NCBI RefSeq assembly: GCF_030818575.1
Contig: NZ_JAUTAL010000001.1
Coordinates: 4,030,001-4,094,000 of the forward strand
Source: Chryseobacterium camelliae
GTDB lineage: Bacteria > Bacteroidota > Bacteroidia > Flavobacteriales > Weeksellaceae
DNA: 64,000 bases
Direction: 5' to 3'
The notes under the pieces were generated by a model, which saw only the letters and a program-made list of their open reading frames with translations, was not told where the DNA came from and searched no databases. Of this stretch, positions 44,628 through 53,901 are shown one piece after another. The translations under genes were made by a program, and so were the position numbers. How positions within the stretch are numbered: the stretch's first letter is position 1; each line of letters starts with the position of its first letter.

Positions 44628-47279
44628 ATGAAACTATATTTTAATGTAGGTTACAATACAAAAATAGGAGAAAGCCTGCAGCTGGTCATTCATGAACAGG
44701 ATGCTCCGCCTCAGTACCATACGATGTATTACGGAGAAAGCGGTTCCTGGAAATGTGAGGTGGATTACTTTTCAAAATCCATTACCTATCATTACCGCGT
44801 AATACATGAAAGCGGCAGCATACTGAGGGAAGAATTTGTTCCCCATACCCTTACTTTTTCGCATAACTACAAAGAGTTTATTGTTTTTGATGAATGGAAC
44901 AATAAAAATTTCCCCGAAAACTATCTCAACAATAAAATCCTTTACCATAAACTTAATAACTTCCTTCCGGAAAAGGTTTCCGTATTAAAGAAACATACCC
45001 ATCTGTTCCGCATAGAAGCGCCTCTATATCATCCGGATTGGGAAATTGCTCTGTTCGGAAGCACGCCTTCTTTAGGCAGCTGGAACCCTGAAAATGCCAT
45101 TCATCTGTTACAGACCGATTACGGAATCTGGGAAGCTGCCGTTGAGGTCCCGGAAGATGAGCCGATTCAGTTTAAGTATTTTATCTACGACAGGAAAACC
45201 CGGCAAATGGTGGATATGGAATCCGGAGGGAACCGGTATACCGTGCCCAACCGGATAAAAGATACCCTGTACATCGTTTCCAATCATTATTATAAGTTCA
45301 GGCTGTCCCAGATGTACCATGATGCAGGAGTCGCCGTTCCCGTATTTGCGTTAAGAACTCAAAACGGCTTCGGAGTCGGAGAGTTCTCTGATCTGAAGGA
45401 GTTGGGTGACTGGGCACAGGAGACCCATCTTGGAATTATTCAGATACTGCCGATCAATGATACGACAGCCAATTATTCCTGGACCGATTCCTATCCTTAC
45501 GCTGCCGTTTCCGTTTACGCCTTACATCCGCAGTACATTTCACTGAAAAATCTGGATTTTCCTTTACCTGAAGAGCTGGTGAAGGAATACGAAACTGAAA
45601 AGGAAGCTCTGAACAACCTGCCGCTGATTGATTATGAAAAAATGATTGCCGGGAAGTGGACCTTTTTAAAGGCAGTTTTCAATAATCATAAAGATAAGAT
45701 CTATAAGGACCGCAATTTCAAGAAATTCTTAAAAGACAATGAAAGCTGGCTGAATCCTTACGCTGCATTCTGCGTGCTCAGGGACAAGTACCATACCCCG
45801 AATTTCAACGACTGGAAGACCCATAAGAAGTATATTGCAGGAAAAATTGCCCAGTTTTTTACCGCTAAAAGTAAAGATTATGATGCAGTGATGCTTCATG
45901 CGTGGGTACAGTACCAATTGCATAACCAGCTTAAGGATGCTGTTGAATATATACATCATCTTGGTATTTCCATAAAAGGTGACCTTCCGATCGGGATCTA
46001 CCGATATTCTGTGGAAGCCTGGACGGAACCTGAGCTTTTCGGGATGGATTTCCAGGCCGGGGCACCGCCGGATCAGTTTACAGAACTGGGACAGAACTGG
46101 GAGTTTCCAACTTATAACTGGGAAGCTATGAAAGCAGACCATTACACTTGGTGGAAAAACAGGTTCAAAGCACTGGAACAGTATTTCGATGCTATGAGAA
46201 TTGATCATATCCTCGGCTTCTTCCGGATCTGGAGAATGCCGATTTCTGCTACCCAGGGAATTTTAGGATATTTCTATCCCGCTGTTCCTGTAACTGAAGA
46301 AGAATTCAGGTCAAGGCATATCCCGTTTGCTTATGACCGCTACTGTAAACCATTTATTAATGATCATATCCTCTGGAATTACTTTGGGGAAAACAGCGGT
46401 AAAGCATTAGCGTTTGTCAATCGAAATGATGACGGAACCTACACGCTGAAAGAAGATTTTGATACCCAACGGAAACTAACGGATTTTTTCAGAAATAATC
46501 CGCAAGGTGATATTGAGCAGCCAATGATTTCCCTTTGTGCCAATGTTTTGTTCTTAACGGAAGACCGGGAAGGGACAACCGTTTATCATCCGAGATTTAA
46601 TGTATACCTCACTGATTCATACCATTATTTATCCGATTGGGAGAAAAAAGCTGTATACGATCTGTATCAGGATTACTTCTTCAAAAGACAGGATGGGCTT
46701 TGGTATGAGAAAGCGATGGAAAAACTTCCGGTCATCCTTAACAGTACTAAAATGCTGATCTGCGGAGAAGATTTAGGCCTGGTTCCGGAATGTGTACCGG
46801 CTGTAATGGATGAACTTGCTATCGTAGCCCTGAAGGTTCAGCGTATGCCTTCTGAAAATATTCCTTTTTATAATCCTAAAAATGCGGGTTACCTTAATGT
46901 GGTAACAGCTTCATCACATGACAGCTCTACCTTAAGGCAATGGTGGAAAGAAAACCCGGACCTCACGCAGCAATATTTCAATCAGCAGCTGATGCAATAC
47001 GGACAGGCTCCCGATGAGCTGAGTCCTGAACTAGCTGAAATGATTATGAAGCAACACCTGTATACGGATGCCATGCTGGCCGTGTTCCCGATTCAGGAGT
47101 TCCTAGCTACCGATCCTGAACTGGTAAATCCAGATATGGACCAGGAAAGGATCAATAATCCTGCTGTATTTCCTCACTACTGGAGGTACAGGATGCACCT
47201 TAATATTGAAGAACTGAAAAAAAGGTCTTCCTTCAATCAAAAGATAGCCTCATGGGTCAAAGATAGTGGCAGAATATAA
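44628..47279 (+). CDS. malQ: 4-alpha-glucanotransferase with N-terminal starch-binding domains
   Basis: 883 residues, long for MalQ because of two N-terminal CBM20-type starch-binding modules (about 1-105 and 115-225; LFGSTPSLGSWNPENA is typical). The GH77 catalytic domain follows: LPINDTTANYSW, Asp nucleophile in FDAMRIDHILGFFRIWR, acid/base Glu in ICGEDLGLVP, and SSHDSSTLRQWW. It disproportionates maltodextrins in the cytoplasm. The layout resembles plant DPE2 and bacterial relatives that use maltose or heteroglycans. It complements the amylase and glucosidase in this window. Confidence 0.95.
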   Translation: MKLYFNVGYNTKIGESLQLVIHEQDAPPQYHTMYYGESGSWKCEVDYFSKSITYHYRVIHESGSILREEFVPHTLTFSHNYKEFIVFDEWNNKNFPENYLNNKILYHKLNNFLPEKVSVLKKHTHLFRIEAPLYHPDWEIALFGSTPSLGSWNPENAIHLLQTDYGIWEAAVEVPEDEPIQFKYFIYDRKTRQMVDMESGGNRYTVPNRIKDTLYIVSNHYYKFRLSQMYHDAGVAVPVFALRTQNGFGVGEFSDLKELGDWAQETHLGIIQILPINDTTANYSWTDSYPYAAVSVYALHPQYISLKNLDFPLPEELVKEYETEKEALNNLPLIDYEKMIAGKWTFLKAVFNNHKDKIYKDRNFKKFLKDNESWLNPYAAFCVLRDKYHTPNFNDWKTHKKYIAGKIAQFFTAKSKDYDAVMLHAWVQYQLHNQLKDAVEYIHHLGISIKGDLPIGIYRYSVEAWTEPELFGMDFQAGAPPDQFTELGQNWEFPTYNWEAMKADHYTWWKNRFKALEQYFDAMRIDHILGFFRIWRMPISATQGILGYFYPAVPVTEEEFRSRHIPFAYDRYCKPFINDHILWNYFGENSGKALAFVNRNDDGTYTLKEDFDTQRKLTDFFRNNPQGDIEQPMISLCANVLFLTEDREGTTVYHPRFNVYLTDSYHYLSDWEKKAVYDLYQDYFFKRQDGLWYEKAMEKLPVILNSTKMLICGEDLGLVPECVPAVMDELAIVALKVQRMPSENIPFYNPKNAGYLNVVTASSHDSSTLRQWWKENPDLTQQYFNQQLMQYGQAPDELSPELAEMIMKQHLYTDAMLAVFPIQEFLATDPELVNPDMDQERINNPAVFPHYWRYRMHLNIEELKKRSSFNQKIASWVKDSGRI

Positions 47280-47317
47280 AATTTACATTTGATTATCAAT
47301 TAATTAATAAATAATTT

Positions 47318-47352
47318 AAAGAAGTTTTATCGTAAGATTTAACTTCTTTTTT
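47318..47352 (+). terminator. Terminator of malQ, overlapping the upstream element of the next gene
   Basis: AAAGAAGTT (47318-47326) pairs with AACTTCTTT (47341-47349) followed by T. The right arm overlaps the AACTT box of a proposed ECF-like promoter. Confidence 0.7.
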
Positions 47353-47371
47353 GTATTCATATCAAAAAGAT
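47338..47371 (+). promoter_or_regulatory. possible ECF-sigma-like promoter before the Arg/Gly-rich protein
   Basis: AACTT (47341-47345), 16 bases, then TCAAA (47362-47366). Spacing and boxes equal those of the site at 48551, and 27 of 34 positions agree. The left half also serves as a terminator arm, so the resemblance might be partly coincidental. Confidence 0.4.
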
Positions 47372-47414
47372 AGAATGAGAATTCTGCTATTTATAACCAA
47401 TAACAACTATAAGA

Positions 47415-48434
47415 ATGAAAAAAATACTTTTTGGATTTGCTTTGGGATGGGCCGCCTTAACGTCTGCCCAGCAATATCCGGATAATGGATGGGGAAACGA
47501 CGGGTATTACCAGAATGAAGGCGGATATTACAGCGATGATGATGACAGAAATTATTTCCCTGATGACTATTACTATAATTATCCTAATGATTATTATCCG
47601 AACGATTACTACCAGGGATATTATAATGATTACAGGAACAGTGTCGTAAATATCAACTGGAATGTTTTCTTCCGCCAAAACAGGCTTTCGCCATGGCAAA
47701 TAGACCAGATCATACGGCTGAATAACCTGTATGGAAGCTTTGCAGCATGGAATAACTTTTACAGATACAATCCGGACAGATGGTATTATGACAGATTTTA
47801 TGCGCTGGAAAGAATCATGGGACCAAGGGTTTTTGTCGTATTCCAGAATAATTATTATCAGGGATACAACCCGGTAGTTTATTTCCAGAACTATAGAAGA
47901 ACTTATTATGTTCCAAGGTTCAGGCCAATGCCGAGATACAGAAATGTGAACATTAATATTTTCAGGGTAGACCGCAACAGATTCCGTCAGGACAATCCTA
48001 CCATCAATATAGTGAGGGCAAGAAATAACGGCTTCAGAGGCGAATCAGATTCAGGAATAAGAAGCAATTCGGGTGGTTTCAGGAATTCTGATAACAATGG
48101 GGTACGGAACAACAGTGGTTTCCGCGGAAACAATGATTTTAAGAGGGAAGACGCCCCGAGAAGAGATGACGGATTCAGGAATAACGGCGGTTTCAGAGGA
48201 AATAATGAACCGAGAAGAGAAGAAGCGCCTAGAAGAGATGACGGATTCAGAAACAATGGCGGCTTCAGAGGAAATAGTGAACCGAGAAGAGAGGAAGCCC
48301 CGAGAAGAAACGAAGGATTCCGAAGTAATGGAGGGTTCAGACAACCCGGAAACGATAATGCTCCCAGACCTCAGAACAGAGGCAGCGAAAGCAGGGGAGG
48401 CTCAGGATTCAGGAATGGCCTGGTTAAAAATTAA
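47415..48434 (+). CDS. secreted low-complexity protein with Arg/Gly/Asn-rich repeats
   Basis: 339 residues. Signal peptide MKKILFGFALGWAALTSAQ. Residues 20-75 are extremely rich in Tyr, Asp and Asn. A middle part (about 78-190; SPWQIDQIIRLNNLYGSFAAW abbreviated) resembles the wall-associated proteins often seen in flavobacteria. From about 215 three copies of a 24-residue repeat follow (GFRGNNEPRREEAPRRDDGF), encoded with a 72-bp period near 48161 and 48233. The C-terminus is RGG-like. No known catalytic domain. It might bind nucleic acid, polysaccharide or metal at the envelope; unproven. It has a terminator and a promoter element shared with the next gene. Confidence 0.7.
   Translation: MKKILFGFALGWAALTSAQQYPDNGWGNDGYYQNEGGYYSDDDDRNYFPDDYYYNYPNDYYPNDYYQGYYNDYRNSVVNINWNVFFRQNRLSPWQIDQIIRLNNLYGSFAAWNNFYRYNPDRWYYDRFYALERIMGPRVFVVFQNNYYQGYNPVVYFQNYRRTYYVPRFRPMPRYRNVNINIFRVDRNRFRQDNPTINIVRARNNGFRGESDSGIRSNSGGFRNSDNNGVRNNSGFRGNNDFKREDAPRRDDGFRNNGGFRGNNEPRREEAPRRDDGFRNNGGFRGNSEPRREEAPRRNEGFRSNGGFRQPGNDNAPRPQNRGSESRGGSGFRNGLVKN
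48120..48340 (+). repeat. 72-bp coding tandem repeat
   Basis: The motif AAGAGATGACGGATTCAG begins at 48161 and again at 48233, an offset of 72. A third, more diverged copy follows. It encodes the 24-residue repeat of the Arg/Gly-rich protein. Confidence 0.85.
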
Positions 48435-48463
48435 GTAATTTCATATATTATATTTAAGTGGTG

Positions 48464-48499
48464 TGAAGGGCAGTTTCTTTATGAGCTGTCCTTTTTTTT
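48464..48499 (+). terminator. Terminator after the Arg/Gly-rich gene
   Basis: AAGGGCAG (48466-48473) pairs with CTGTCCTT (48486-48493), followed by T. Confidence 0.7.
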
Positions 48500-48550
48500 A
48501 TGTTTTACCTTTTGTGTAATAAATTTTAACATTTTTTATGGATTTTCGAG

Positions 48551-48584
48551 TTTAACTTCTCTTTTTATTTATAATCAAAAAGAT
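48551..48584 (+). promoter_or_regulatory. possible ECF-sigma-like promoter before the Spy/CpxP-like gene
   Basis: AACTT (48554-48558), 16 bases, TCAAA (48575-48579), followed by AAGAT. It is a near copy of the element at 47338, and no terminator explains it here. Spacing matches the classical GAACTT-N16-TCAAA form of envelope-stress sigma factors. Confidence 0.5.
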
Positions 48585-48611
48585 GTATAACAATTAATTA
48601 ACAATAAAGAA

Positions 48612-49058
48612 ATGAAAAAAATCGTTTTAGCAATAGCATTCATAGGCTTAGGAAGTGTAGCCATGGCGCAGCAGGTAACCCCTCAGGACAGGGCCGGAAA
48701 AAGAGCAGAAATAATAGAGAAAATGCAGCAGAGAGAGCAGGATCACCTTGCCCAGATGCAGAAAGACCTTAAGCTTAATGATACACAGGTGGCTCAGATC
48801 AAAGCACTTCATGAGAAGCAGAAAGCAGGTATGAAAGCAGATTTTGAGAAAAATAAAGAAATCCGTCAGGCCAGGATAGAGGATATGAAAGCCAAAAGGG
48901 CGCAGATGGATGCTGATATGAAAAGAATTTTAACGCCTCAGCAATATGACCAGTGGCAGGCGGACAGGAAAGAAAAGATGGAGCAGAGAAGAATGGCTAT
49001 GAAGGACAGAAGAATGATGAAGAAACCTATCGCCCCTCCTGCTCCGGAGATGAAGTGA
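48612..49058 (+). CDS. small periplasmic Spy/CpxP-like protein
   Basis: 148 residues. The signal peptide MKKIVLAIAFIGLGSVAMA is followed by an all-helical, Gln/Lys/Met-rich domain. LNDTQVAQIKALHEKQ and ILTPQQYDQWQADRKEK resemble the LTxxQ motifs of Spy/CpxP periplasmic chaperones; methionines are abundant near the C-terminus (RRMAMKDRRMMKKP), which can indicate metal handling. It may buffer envelope stress or protein misfolding. It has a proposed stress-sigma-type promoter and its own terminator. Confidence 0.75.
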   Translation: MKKIVLAIAFIGLGSVAMAQQVTPQDRAGKRAEIIEKMQQREQDHLAQMQKDLKLNDTQVAQIKALHEKQKAGMKADFEKNKEIRQARIEDMKAKRAQMDADMKRILTPQQYDQWQADRKEKMEQRRMAMKDRRMMKKPIAPPAPEMK

Positions 49059-49093
49059 TTGTTCTATAATTTTTGATTTTTAATGTGTGTTAG

Positions 49094-49121
49094 GAGGACG
49101 GATCTATTCCGTCCTTTTTTT
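49094..49121 (+). terminator. Terminator of the Spy/CpxP-like gene
   Basis: AGGACGGA (49095-49102) pairs with TCCGTCCT (49108-49115), followed by TTTTTTT. Confidence 0.85.
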
Positions 49122-49143
49122 GTATTAATTTCAGCTTAGACTT

Positions 49144-49172
49144 TTGAATCCGGACATTAATCCCTAATTTTG
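49144..49172 (+). promoter_or_regulatory. promoter of the ferritin gene
   Basis: TTG (49144-49146) and TAATTTTG (49165-49172) are spaced by 18 bases. The box overlaps the farthest in-frame ATG (49170), so translation must begin at 49191. Confidence 0.65.
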
Positions 49173-49190
49173 AAGCATAAATTTATACAT

Positions 49191-49700
49191 ATGGTTAGTG
49201 AAAAAATCGCGAATTTAATAAATGAGCAAATTGCTCACGAACAGTACGCTGCCCAGTATTACCTTTCTATGTCTGCGTGGTTTTCTGCCAGAGACCTTGA
49301 CGGGATAGCGAACTATTTCAGGGTACAGAGCAAAGAAGAGCTGATGCATGCCGATAAAATGTTTGATTATCTTAATGATGTAAGCGGTGAAATCATTATC
49401 GGTGAGATCCCGAAGCCGCCGCATGAATTTGAAAATGCCACGGATATTTTTGAAAAGGCGTTGGAACATGAGAAAAGAGTAACCAAAAGCATATTCAATA
49501 TCGTTAAAAATGCAAATGATGAAGGAGATTTTGCAACTACTTCATTTCTTCAATGGTTTATTAATGAACAGGTAGAGGAAGAAGCTAGTGCTTCGCAACT
49601 GGTAACGAAGATCAGGATGGTATGCGATAACCCTTCAGCTTTATACCTTTTTGATCAGGAACTTGCACAAAGGGTATTTTCTCCTGAAGCGGGAGCGTAA
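49191..49700 (+). CDS. ferritin
   Basis: 169 residues from MVSEKIANLINEQIAHEQYA; the seven codons upstream lie in the promoter. This is a non-haem bacterial ferritin that stores iron as ferrihydrite in a 24-mer shell. Ferroxidase ligands are visible in EQIAHEQYAAQYYLSMS, KEELMHADKMFDYL and QWFINEQVEEEASAS. All four helices are present, and the C-terminus is normal. A strong hairpin follows, shared with the convergent helicase gene. Confidence 0.95.
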   Translation: MVSEKIANLINEQIAHEQYAAQYYLSMSAWFSARDLDGIANYFRVQSKEELMHADKMFDYLNDVSGEIIIGEIPKPPHEFENATDIFEKALEHEKRVTKSIFNIVKNANDEGDFATTSFLQWFINEQVEEEASASQLVTKIRMVCDNPSALYLFDQELAQRVFSPEAGA

Positions 49701-49726
49701 ATACGAAGTATAACGGATTATAAAAT

Positions 49727-49757
49727 AAAAAGACGAATTGTAAAATTCGTCTTTTTT
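49727..49757. terminator. bidirectional terminator between ferritin and the helicase-nuclease
   Basis: AAAAGACGAATT before GTAA, then AATTCGTCTTTTTT: a long A/T-flanked stem at about 49727-49756. Confidence 0.85.
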
Positions 49758-49822
49758 ATATACAATATAAGAGGCAATACAGCCACCATTCAGATAGTTT
49801 TGTAGCGAAATGGAATTATATT

Positions 49823-52800
49823 TTAAAGATAAACAAGTCTGGTATCAATCACCTTTCTTCCCAGGCGCTCCAGAACCCGTTTATAATTTTCAATCTGCCT
49901 TTTGTCTTTCTCTGAAGGTTCACCGGTCTTGAAATCAACAATAATATAGCCTTTGGGTCCTTTCAGGATGCGGTCCGGACGGTAAATCCTGCTTTCACCA
50001 TTCTCAGAAACCATAATTTCCTTTTCATTGATCACTTCCCACTGACTGTCGAAGAACTCCGCGTGGGTACCGATGATATCATGTAGCCTTTGGCGGATGG
50101 TATCCCGCTCGTTTAAAGTGATCTGGCCATCCAGAAGGTAACGTTCAAGTACCTGCTCGATATCGTTCACAGTATTAATCTTCGCCAGAAGCTCATGGGC
50201 AAAAAGACCGATCTTCACTTTTTCATTCCTTGCCTGGTAGGTTTTGGAAGGGGTGGCAATTTTGATGGATGTATTTTTTTCGCTGATATTTTTCAGATTG
50301 GGAATATCCCTGGTCCTGAATTCTGAGGTCTTATCGGCAGAATACTTTTTCAGGATCTGAGGACTTGTTTCATAAAGGTCGAATTCATCAGCTCCGTCCT
50401 TATTTTTAGATTGCAGGAAATCCAGAAGCTCAAGATGGTTGGAGGTTTTGTTGGCCTTCTGGATATAGAAAAAAAGCTGCTCCACAGGACGCGTTGTGGC
50501 TACATACTGCAGGCAGAGGCGGTCTATGAAATTTTTATATGAATTCTGGCGGTTGAATTGTTGGATCTCTTCATCGTAGACTTCAAGTGTTTTGCTGAAC
50601 TGGTTGATGTTTACGGATTTCAGTGATTCATGGGTGCCTGTTTCAAACCAGTTGCTAAATTCTCCATCTCGGTTTTTATTCATCATGGGGATAAAAACTA
50701 CAGGGAATTCAAGGCCTTTGGCTTTGTGGATGGTCATGATCTGTATGGCATCGATATTCTCTGATGCCTGAATCGTATATTGTGAAGCTTCCTCATCCCA
50801 GTATTTCAGGAATTCTTTAATGCTGGCTCCTGCATTCTGCGTAAAATTGAACAGCATCTCCAGGAAATTCAACAGAAAATCCTTTTCTCTATCCTCAAAA
50901 GAGAATTCATTGATGTAGAATTCTACATAATTATAAAGGTTGAATCGTGGAAGGATATCCTGTTTCAGTTTTATACCATAATGAAGCTCCAGAAATGCAA
51001 CCACTTCCTCATGTGACTCTATGCTAAGGATTTTTTTCATCTCTAGTGTAAAGTCAGGCATCCGGATCCTTCCCAGGCTGTTGAGATGGTACATCATCAT
51101 GATGAGGTTAGGGCGATTTTTGGGATTGGATTCCCATTTCAGGAATTCGATGACTGCTTTTAATGTATTTGAAAGCTCAAGTGTCAGTCCTTTTTCAGAA
51201 ATCGTTTTGATAATGGTTTCCTGGCCGCGATACTTTACCTTCAGTCCGCCAAGCTTCTGAGAGTAGCTGAATATATCAAAATTACCCCGGCATAGTACTG
51301 TGATATCAGAAAACCTGAAGCCGTTGTCCAGGCATTCCTGAATATCTTTTCGCATCCTTTCCGAAGTATCGTTATAAAAATCTTCATTGGTCAGATTTTC
51401 AATGAGATTAACCTTTACCCTGCCGTCAAAAGATGATTTGGGGTTCTGTTCAGCGTCCGTACCGAAAATATTCCGGTGTTCCTCTTCCAGGATCTCAGAG
51501 TGGAACCGGTAGAGTTCGTTATTGAATTTTACAATATTCTTTGCACTCCGCCAGTTGTCTTTCAGCACCATCAGGTCTGCTTCGCGGGGTGAATTTTCCT
51601 TTTTGTTAATGATGTCCAGCATGAGTTTGCTTTCCCCACCCCTGAAACGGTAAATACTCTGCTTAGGGTCTCCTACGAGGGTAAAAGATGTGTTTTCTGT
51701 GGCGATGCTATGATCCCGCAGCGGAATGAAATTCTGCCACTGCAGCTCCGAGGTATCCTGGAACTCATCAAAGAAATAATGCTGGAACTGAGATCCTACC
51801 TTTTCATAGATAAAAGCAGATGGTTCATTTCGAAGGTTTTCATTGATCAGGATATTGAATTTGGAAAGCAAAACCAGGTCATTTTCTTCCTCTATCTTTT
51901 TTAATTCATCCTGGATGTCCTTATTGACCTTTAACGGAAGCAGGGCAGAAAGAATTTTCTCTTTTTTCTGCGTTTCAATGTACAGGAGAATCAGCTTCAT
52001 GCGGTTTTCCAGCAGTTGATCCAGGATGTCCAGGATATCAGCCTCCTTATTTTTGGATTTTGAAGAAGCCCCCTTTCTGTAATTGTTCACTACAGAGTCC
52101 TCCTGTGTAGTGGGAAAAGGAAATCCCGGTCTTTTCTGCTGGTAAAAATCCAGTACTTTGACGAAAAAGCCTCCAAGACCATTCTTTCCCTGGGCGAAGT
52201 CCTCTATATCAATATCCCTTGACCTGAACAATTCTATTGATTGAGCGGCAAGATCTGCAGCCTGTTTTCTGTTCAGTACAATTTCATTTCGGATCCTGTT
52301 CTTGATATCCTCATAACTGGTGTCATCAAAGCTTTGGTTGCTTTTCAGGTGTTCATAGTGGATATCCTTAACAAATTCTTTGGCAGAATCATATAGGCTT
52401 TTGTTGAGGTTAATCCGCTCGTTGTTTTCCAGGCTGTAATCAACATAATCCATGAAAGAATTGGATATTGCTTCATTCTCTCCAATTTGGTCCAGCATTT
52501 TATCTACCGCTTCGATCAGGAAAGGTTCGGCTTCAATCTCCAGATTGAAATTTTTGGCCAGTCCCAATTCATAGGAAAAGCTTCTCACCAGTCTGGAATT
52601 AAAACGGTCTATTGTTCCGATATTCAGAGTAGAATAATTATGCAGCACGTAGTCCAGAAGTTTTTTAGATCGTACATGAAGTTCATCTAGGGTAATTTTC
52701 AGGCCTTCTTCTTCAAATGCCCTCTGGATATTTTTCAGGTCGGTATTATCTGCAAACCTTTCAGAGGAGAAATTCCCAAGCCATGTCAGAATCCTCTCTT

Positions 52801-52963
52801 TCATTTCATTGGCAGCCTTATTGGTGAACGTAAGAGCCAGGATATTCCTGATCGACTGATGTTGATAAGGATACCGGAGGCAGATCATCAGAAGACGCTG
52901 AACCAGTGCATAGGTTTTCCCTGAACCTGCGGAAGCATTAATAACGGTATAGGAGTTCTGCAT
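49823..52963 (-). CDS. UvrD-type helicase with C-terminal PD-(D/E)XK nuclease (AddA/RecB-like)
   Basis: 1046 residues. It should process double-strand breaks with an AddB/RexB-like partner encoded elsewhere. Helicase motifs: Walker A ASAGSGKT (10-17), Ia LTFTNKAANEMKER, motif II FFDEFQDTS, QSIYRFRGGE, motif V IMTIHKAKGLEFPVVF and VI VATTRPVEQLF. The nuclease motif occurs near the end as RPDRIL...YIIVDFKTGEP, with the Asp and Asp-x-Lys residues present. It starts directly with MQNSYTVINASAGSGKT. It is alone on its strand; addB is not seen beside it. Confidence 0.93.
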   Translation of the reverse strand: MQNSYTVINASAGSGKTYALVQRLLMICLRYPYQHQSIRNILALTFTNKAANEMKERILTWLGNFSSERFADNTDLKNIQRAFEEEGLKITLDELHVRSKKLLDYVLHNYSTLNIGTIDRFNSRLVRSFSYELGLAKNFNLEIEAEPFLIEAVDKMLDQIGENEAISNSFMDYVDYSLENNERINLNKSLYDSAKEFVKDIHYEHLKSNQSFDDTSYEDIKNRIRNEIVLNRKQAADLAAQSIELFRSRDIDIEDFAQGKNGLGGFFVKVLDFYQQKRPGFPFPTTQEDSVVNNYRKGASSKSKNKEADILDILDQLLENRMKLILLYIETQKKEKILSALLPLKVNKDIQDELKKIEEENDLVLLSKFNILINENLRNEPSAFIYEKVGSQFQHYFFDEFQDTSELQWQNFIPLRDHSIATENTSFTLVGDPKQSIYRFRGGESKLMLDIINKKENSPREADLMVLKDNWRSAKNIVKFNNELYRFHSEILEEEHRNIFGTDAEQNPKSSFDGRVKVNLIENLTNEDFYNDTSERMRKDIQECLDNGFRFSDITVLCRGNFDIFSYSQKLGGLKVKYRGQETIIKTISEKGLTLELSNTLKAVIEFLKWESNPKNRPNLIMMMYHLNSLGRIRMPDFTLEMKKILSIESHEEVVAFLELHYGIKLKQDILPRFNLYNYVEFYINEFSFEDREKDFLLNFLEMLFNFTQNAGASIKEFLKYWDEEASQYTIQASENIDAIQIMTIHKAKGLEFPVVFIPMMNKNRDGEFSNWFETGTHESLKSVNINQFSKTLEVYDEEIQQFNRQNSYKNFIDRLCLQYVATTRPVEQLFFYIQKANKTSNHLELLDFLQSKNKDGADEFDLYETSPQILKKYSADKTSEFRTRDIPNLKNISEKNTSIKIATPSKTYQARNEKVKIGLFAHELLAKINTVNDIEQVLERYLLDGQITLNERDTIRQRLHDIIGTHAEFFDSQWEVINEKEIMVSENGESRIYRPDRILKGPKGYIIVDFKTGEPSEKDKRQIENYKRVLERLGRKVIDTRLVYL

Positions 52964-53121
52964 GTGACGTGTTAAAATTGGACAGGCAATTTAGCTATAA
53001 TTTAAGAAAAAAATTAACAATAAGCAAGTCCTATTTAACACTTTAATGCACGGGAATTTATAATAATATCCTAAAACGCGTTAATGCTGGTTAAACTTAT
53101 TTTTTAGTCTGAAAATAATTT

Positions 53122-53129
53122 TAGTTTTG
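53122..53129 (+). promoter_or_regulatory. -7 promoter box before the first CarboxypepD_reg gene
   Basis: TAGTTTTG, 20 bases upstream of the GTG start at 53149; matches TAnnTTTG. No convincing TTG box upstream. Confidence 0.4.
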
Positions 53130-53148
53130 TGCTATCAAACAATGATCC

Positions 53149-53898
53149 GTGAAAATTAAACTACTACTTATCTTATTGACTTTCTCTTTTATCAGTTCCC
53201 ATGCACAGGATTACATTTTCGGTAAAATCATCACGGAGGACCGTGCTGAAATGCCTGATGTTACTGTTATCAATATCAGGACAGAAGAACAAGTGCTGAC
53301 TAACAGAGATGGTCATTTTATGATTTCCGGGAGGCAGGGAGACGAATTACGCTTTATCAAGGCTGGTTATGAGCGCGTTTCAAGAAAGATAACTGCAGAC
53401 AATATTCATGCACCGGTTAACATTACACTTATCAGAGCTGCCGAGCTAATTCAGGAGGTAGAGGTAAAGCAGGGACTCACCGGCAACCTTAGAATTGATT
53501 CCAAGAATCTTAATAAACCAAAGAAAGTTGAGAAACTGACCCGGGAAATTGACGCCTATATGGCAAAAAAGTCGGATCCAAGAATCTTGGCCCCGAGACC
53601 CGGGGAATTCGTACAGCCTGTGACTAAAGGTATTTTCACAATAGGAAAAATAAAAGATAAATGGGATGATATAGATCTGATGAATTATCTCATAAATGCT
53701 TTGGGAGAACAGTTTTTCACAGATCTCAAACTTGAAAAATCCCAGATCCAGCATTTTGTGCTCTACGTTCTGAAAAGTGGTTTTGAAAGAAGGAATATTT
53801 TGAAATACGGATATTGCAGCGATGTGGATATCAACCGGTTCAAAGGAGCTGTTTTAAATAAAATTGTATTCTACCGTAGTCCCCAAAGCACAAAATAA
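53149..53898 (+). CDS. carboxypeptidase-like regulatory domain protein (paralogue 1)
   Basis: 249 residues from a GTG; the only ATG nearby (53142) is out of frame and the signal peptide MKIKLLLILLTFSFISSHAQ begins at this GTG. A CarboxypepD_reg-like beta-sandwich covers about 22-100 (MPDVTVINIRTEEQVLTNRDGHF abbreviated, ELRFIKAGYERVSRKI). The rest is helical (KLEKSQIQHFVLYVLKSGFERR abbreviated) with no known motif. The next gene is a clear paralogue, 3 bases away. Such isolated domains usually act as envelope adaptors; function unknown. Confidence 0.85.
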   Translation: MKIKLLLILLTFSFISSHAQDYIFGKIITEDRAEMPDVTVINIRTEEQVLTNRDGHFMISGRQGDELRFIKAGYERVSRKITADNIHAPVNITLIRAAELIQEVEVKQGLTGNLRIDSKNLNKPKKVEKLTREIDAYMAKKSDPRILAPRPGEFVQPVTKGIFTIGKIKDKWDDIDLMNYLINALGEQFFTDLKLEKSQIQHFVLYVLKSGFERRNILKYGYCSDVDINRFKGAVLNKIVFYRSPQSTK

Positions 53899-53901
53899 GC
53901 C

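Noticed and set aside
47987-48344. long ORFs on the opposite strand and another frame in the 72-bp repeat region
   Set aside because: They are by-products of a repeat period divisible by 3, which keeps all frames open.
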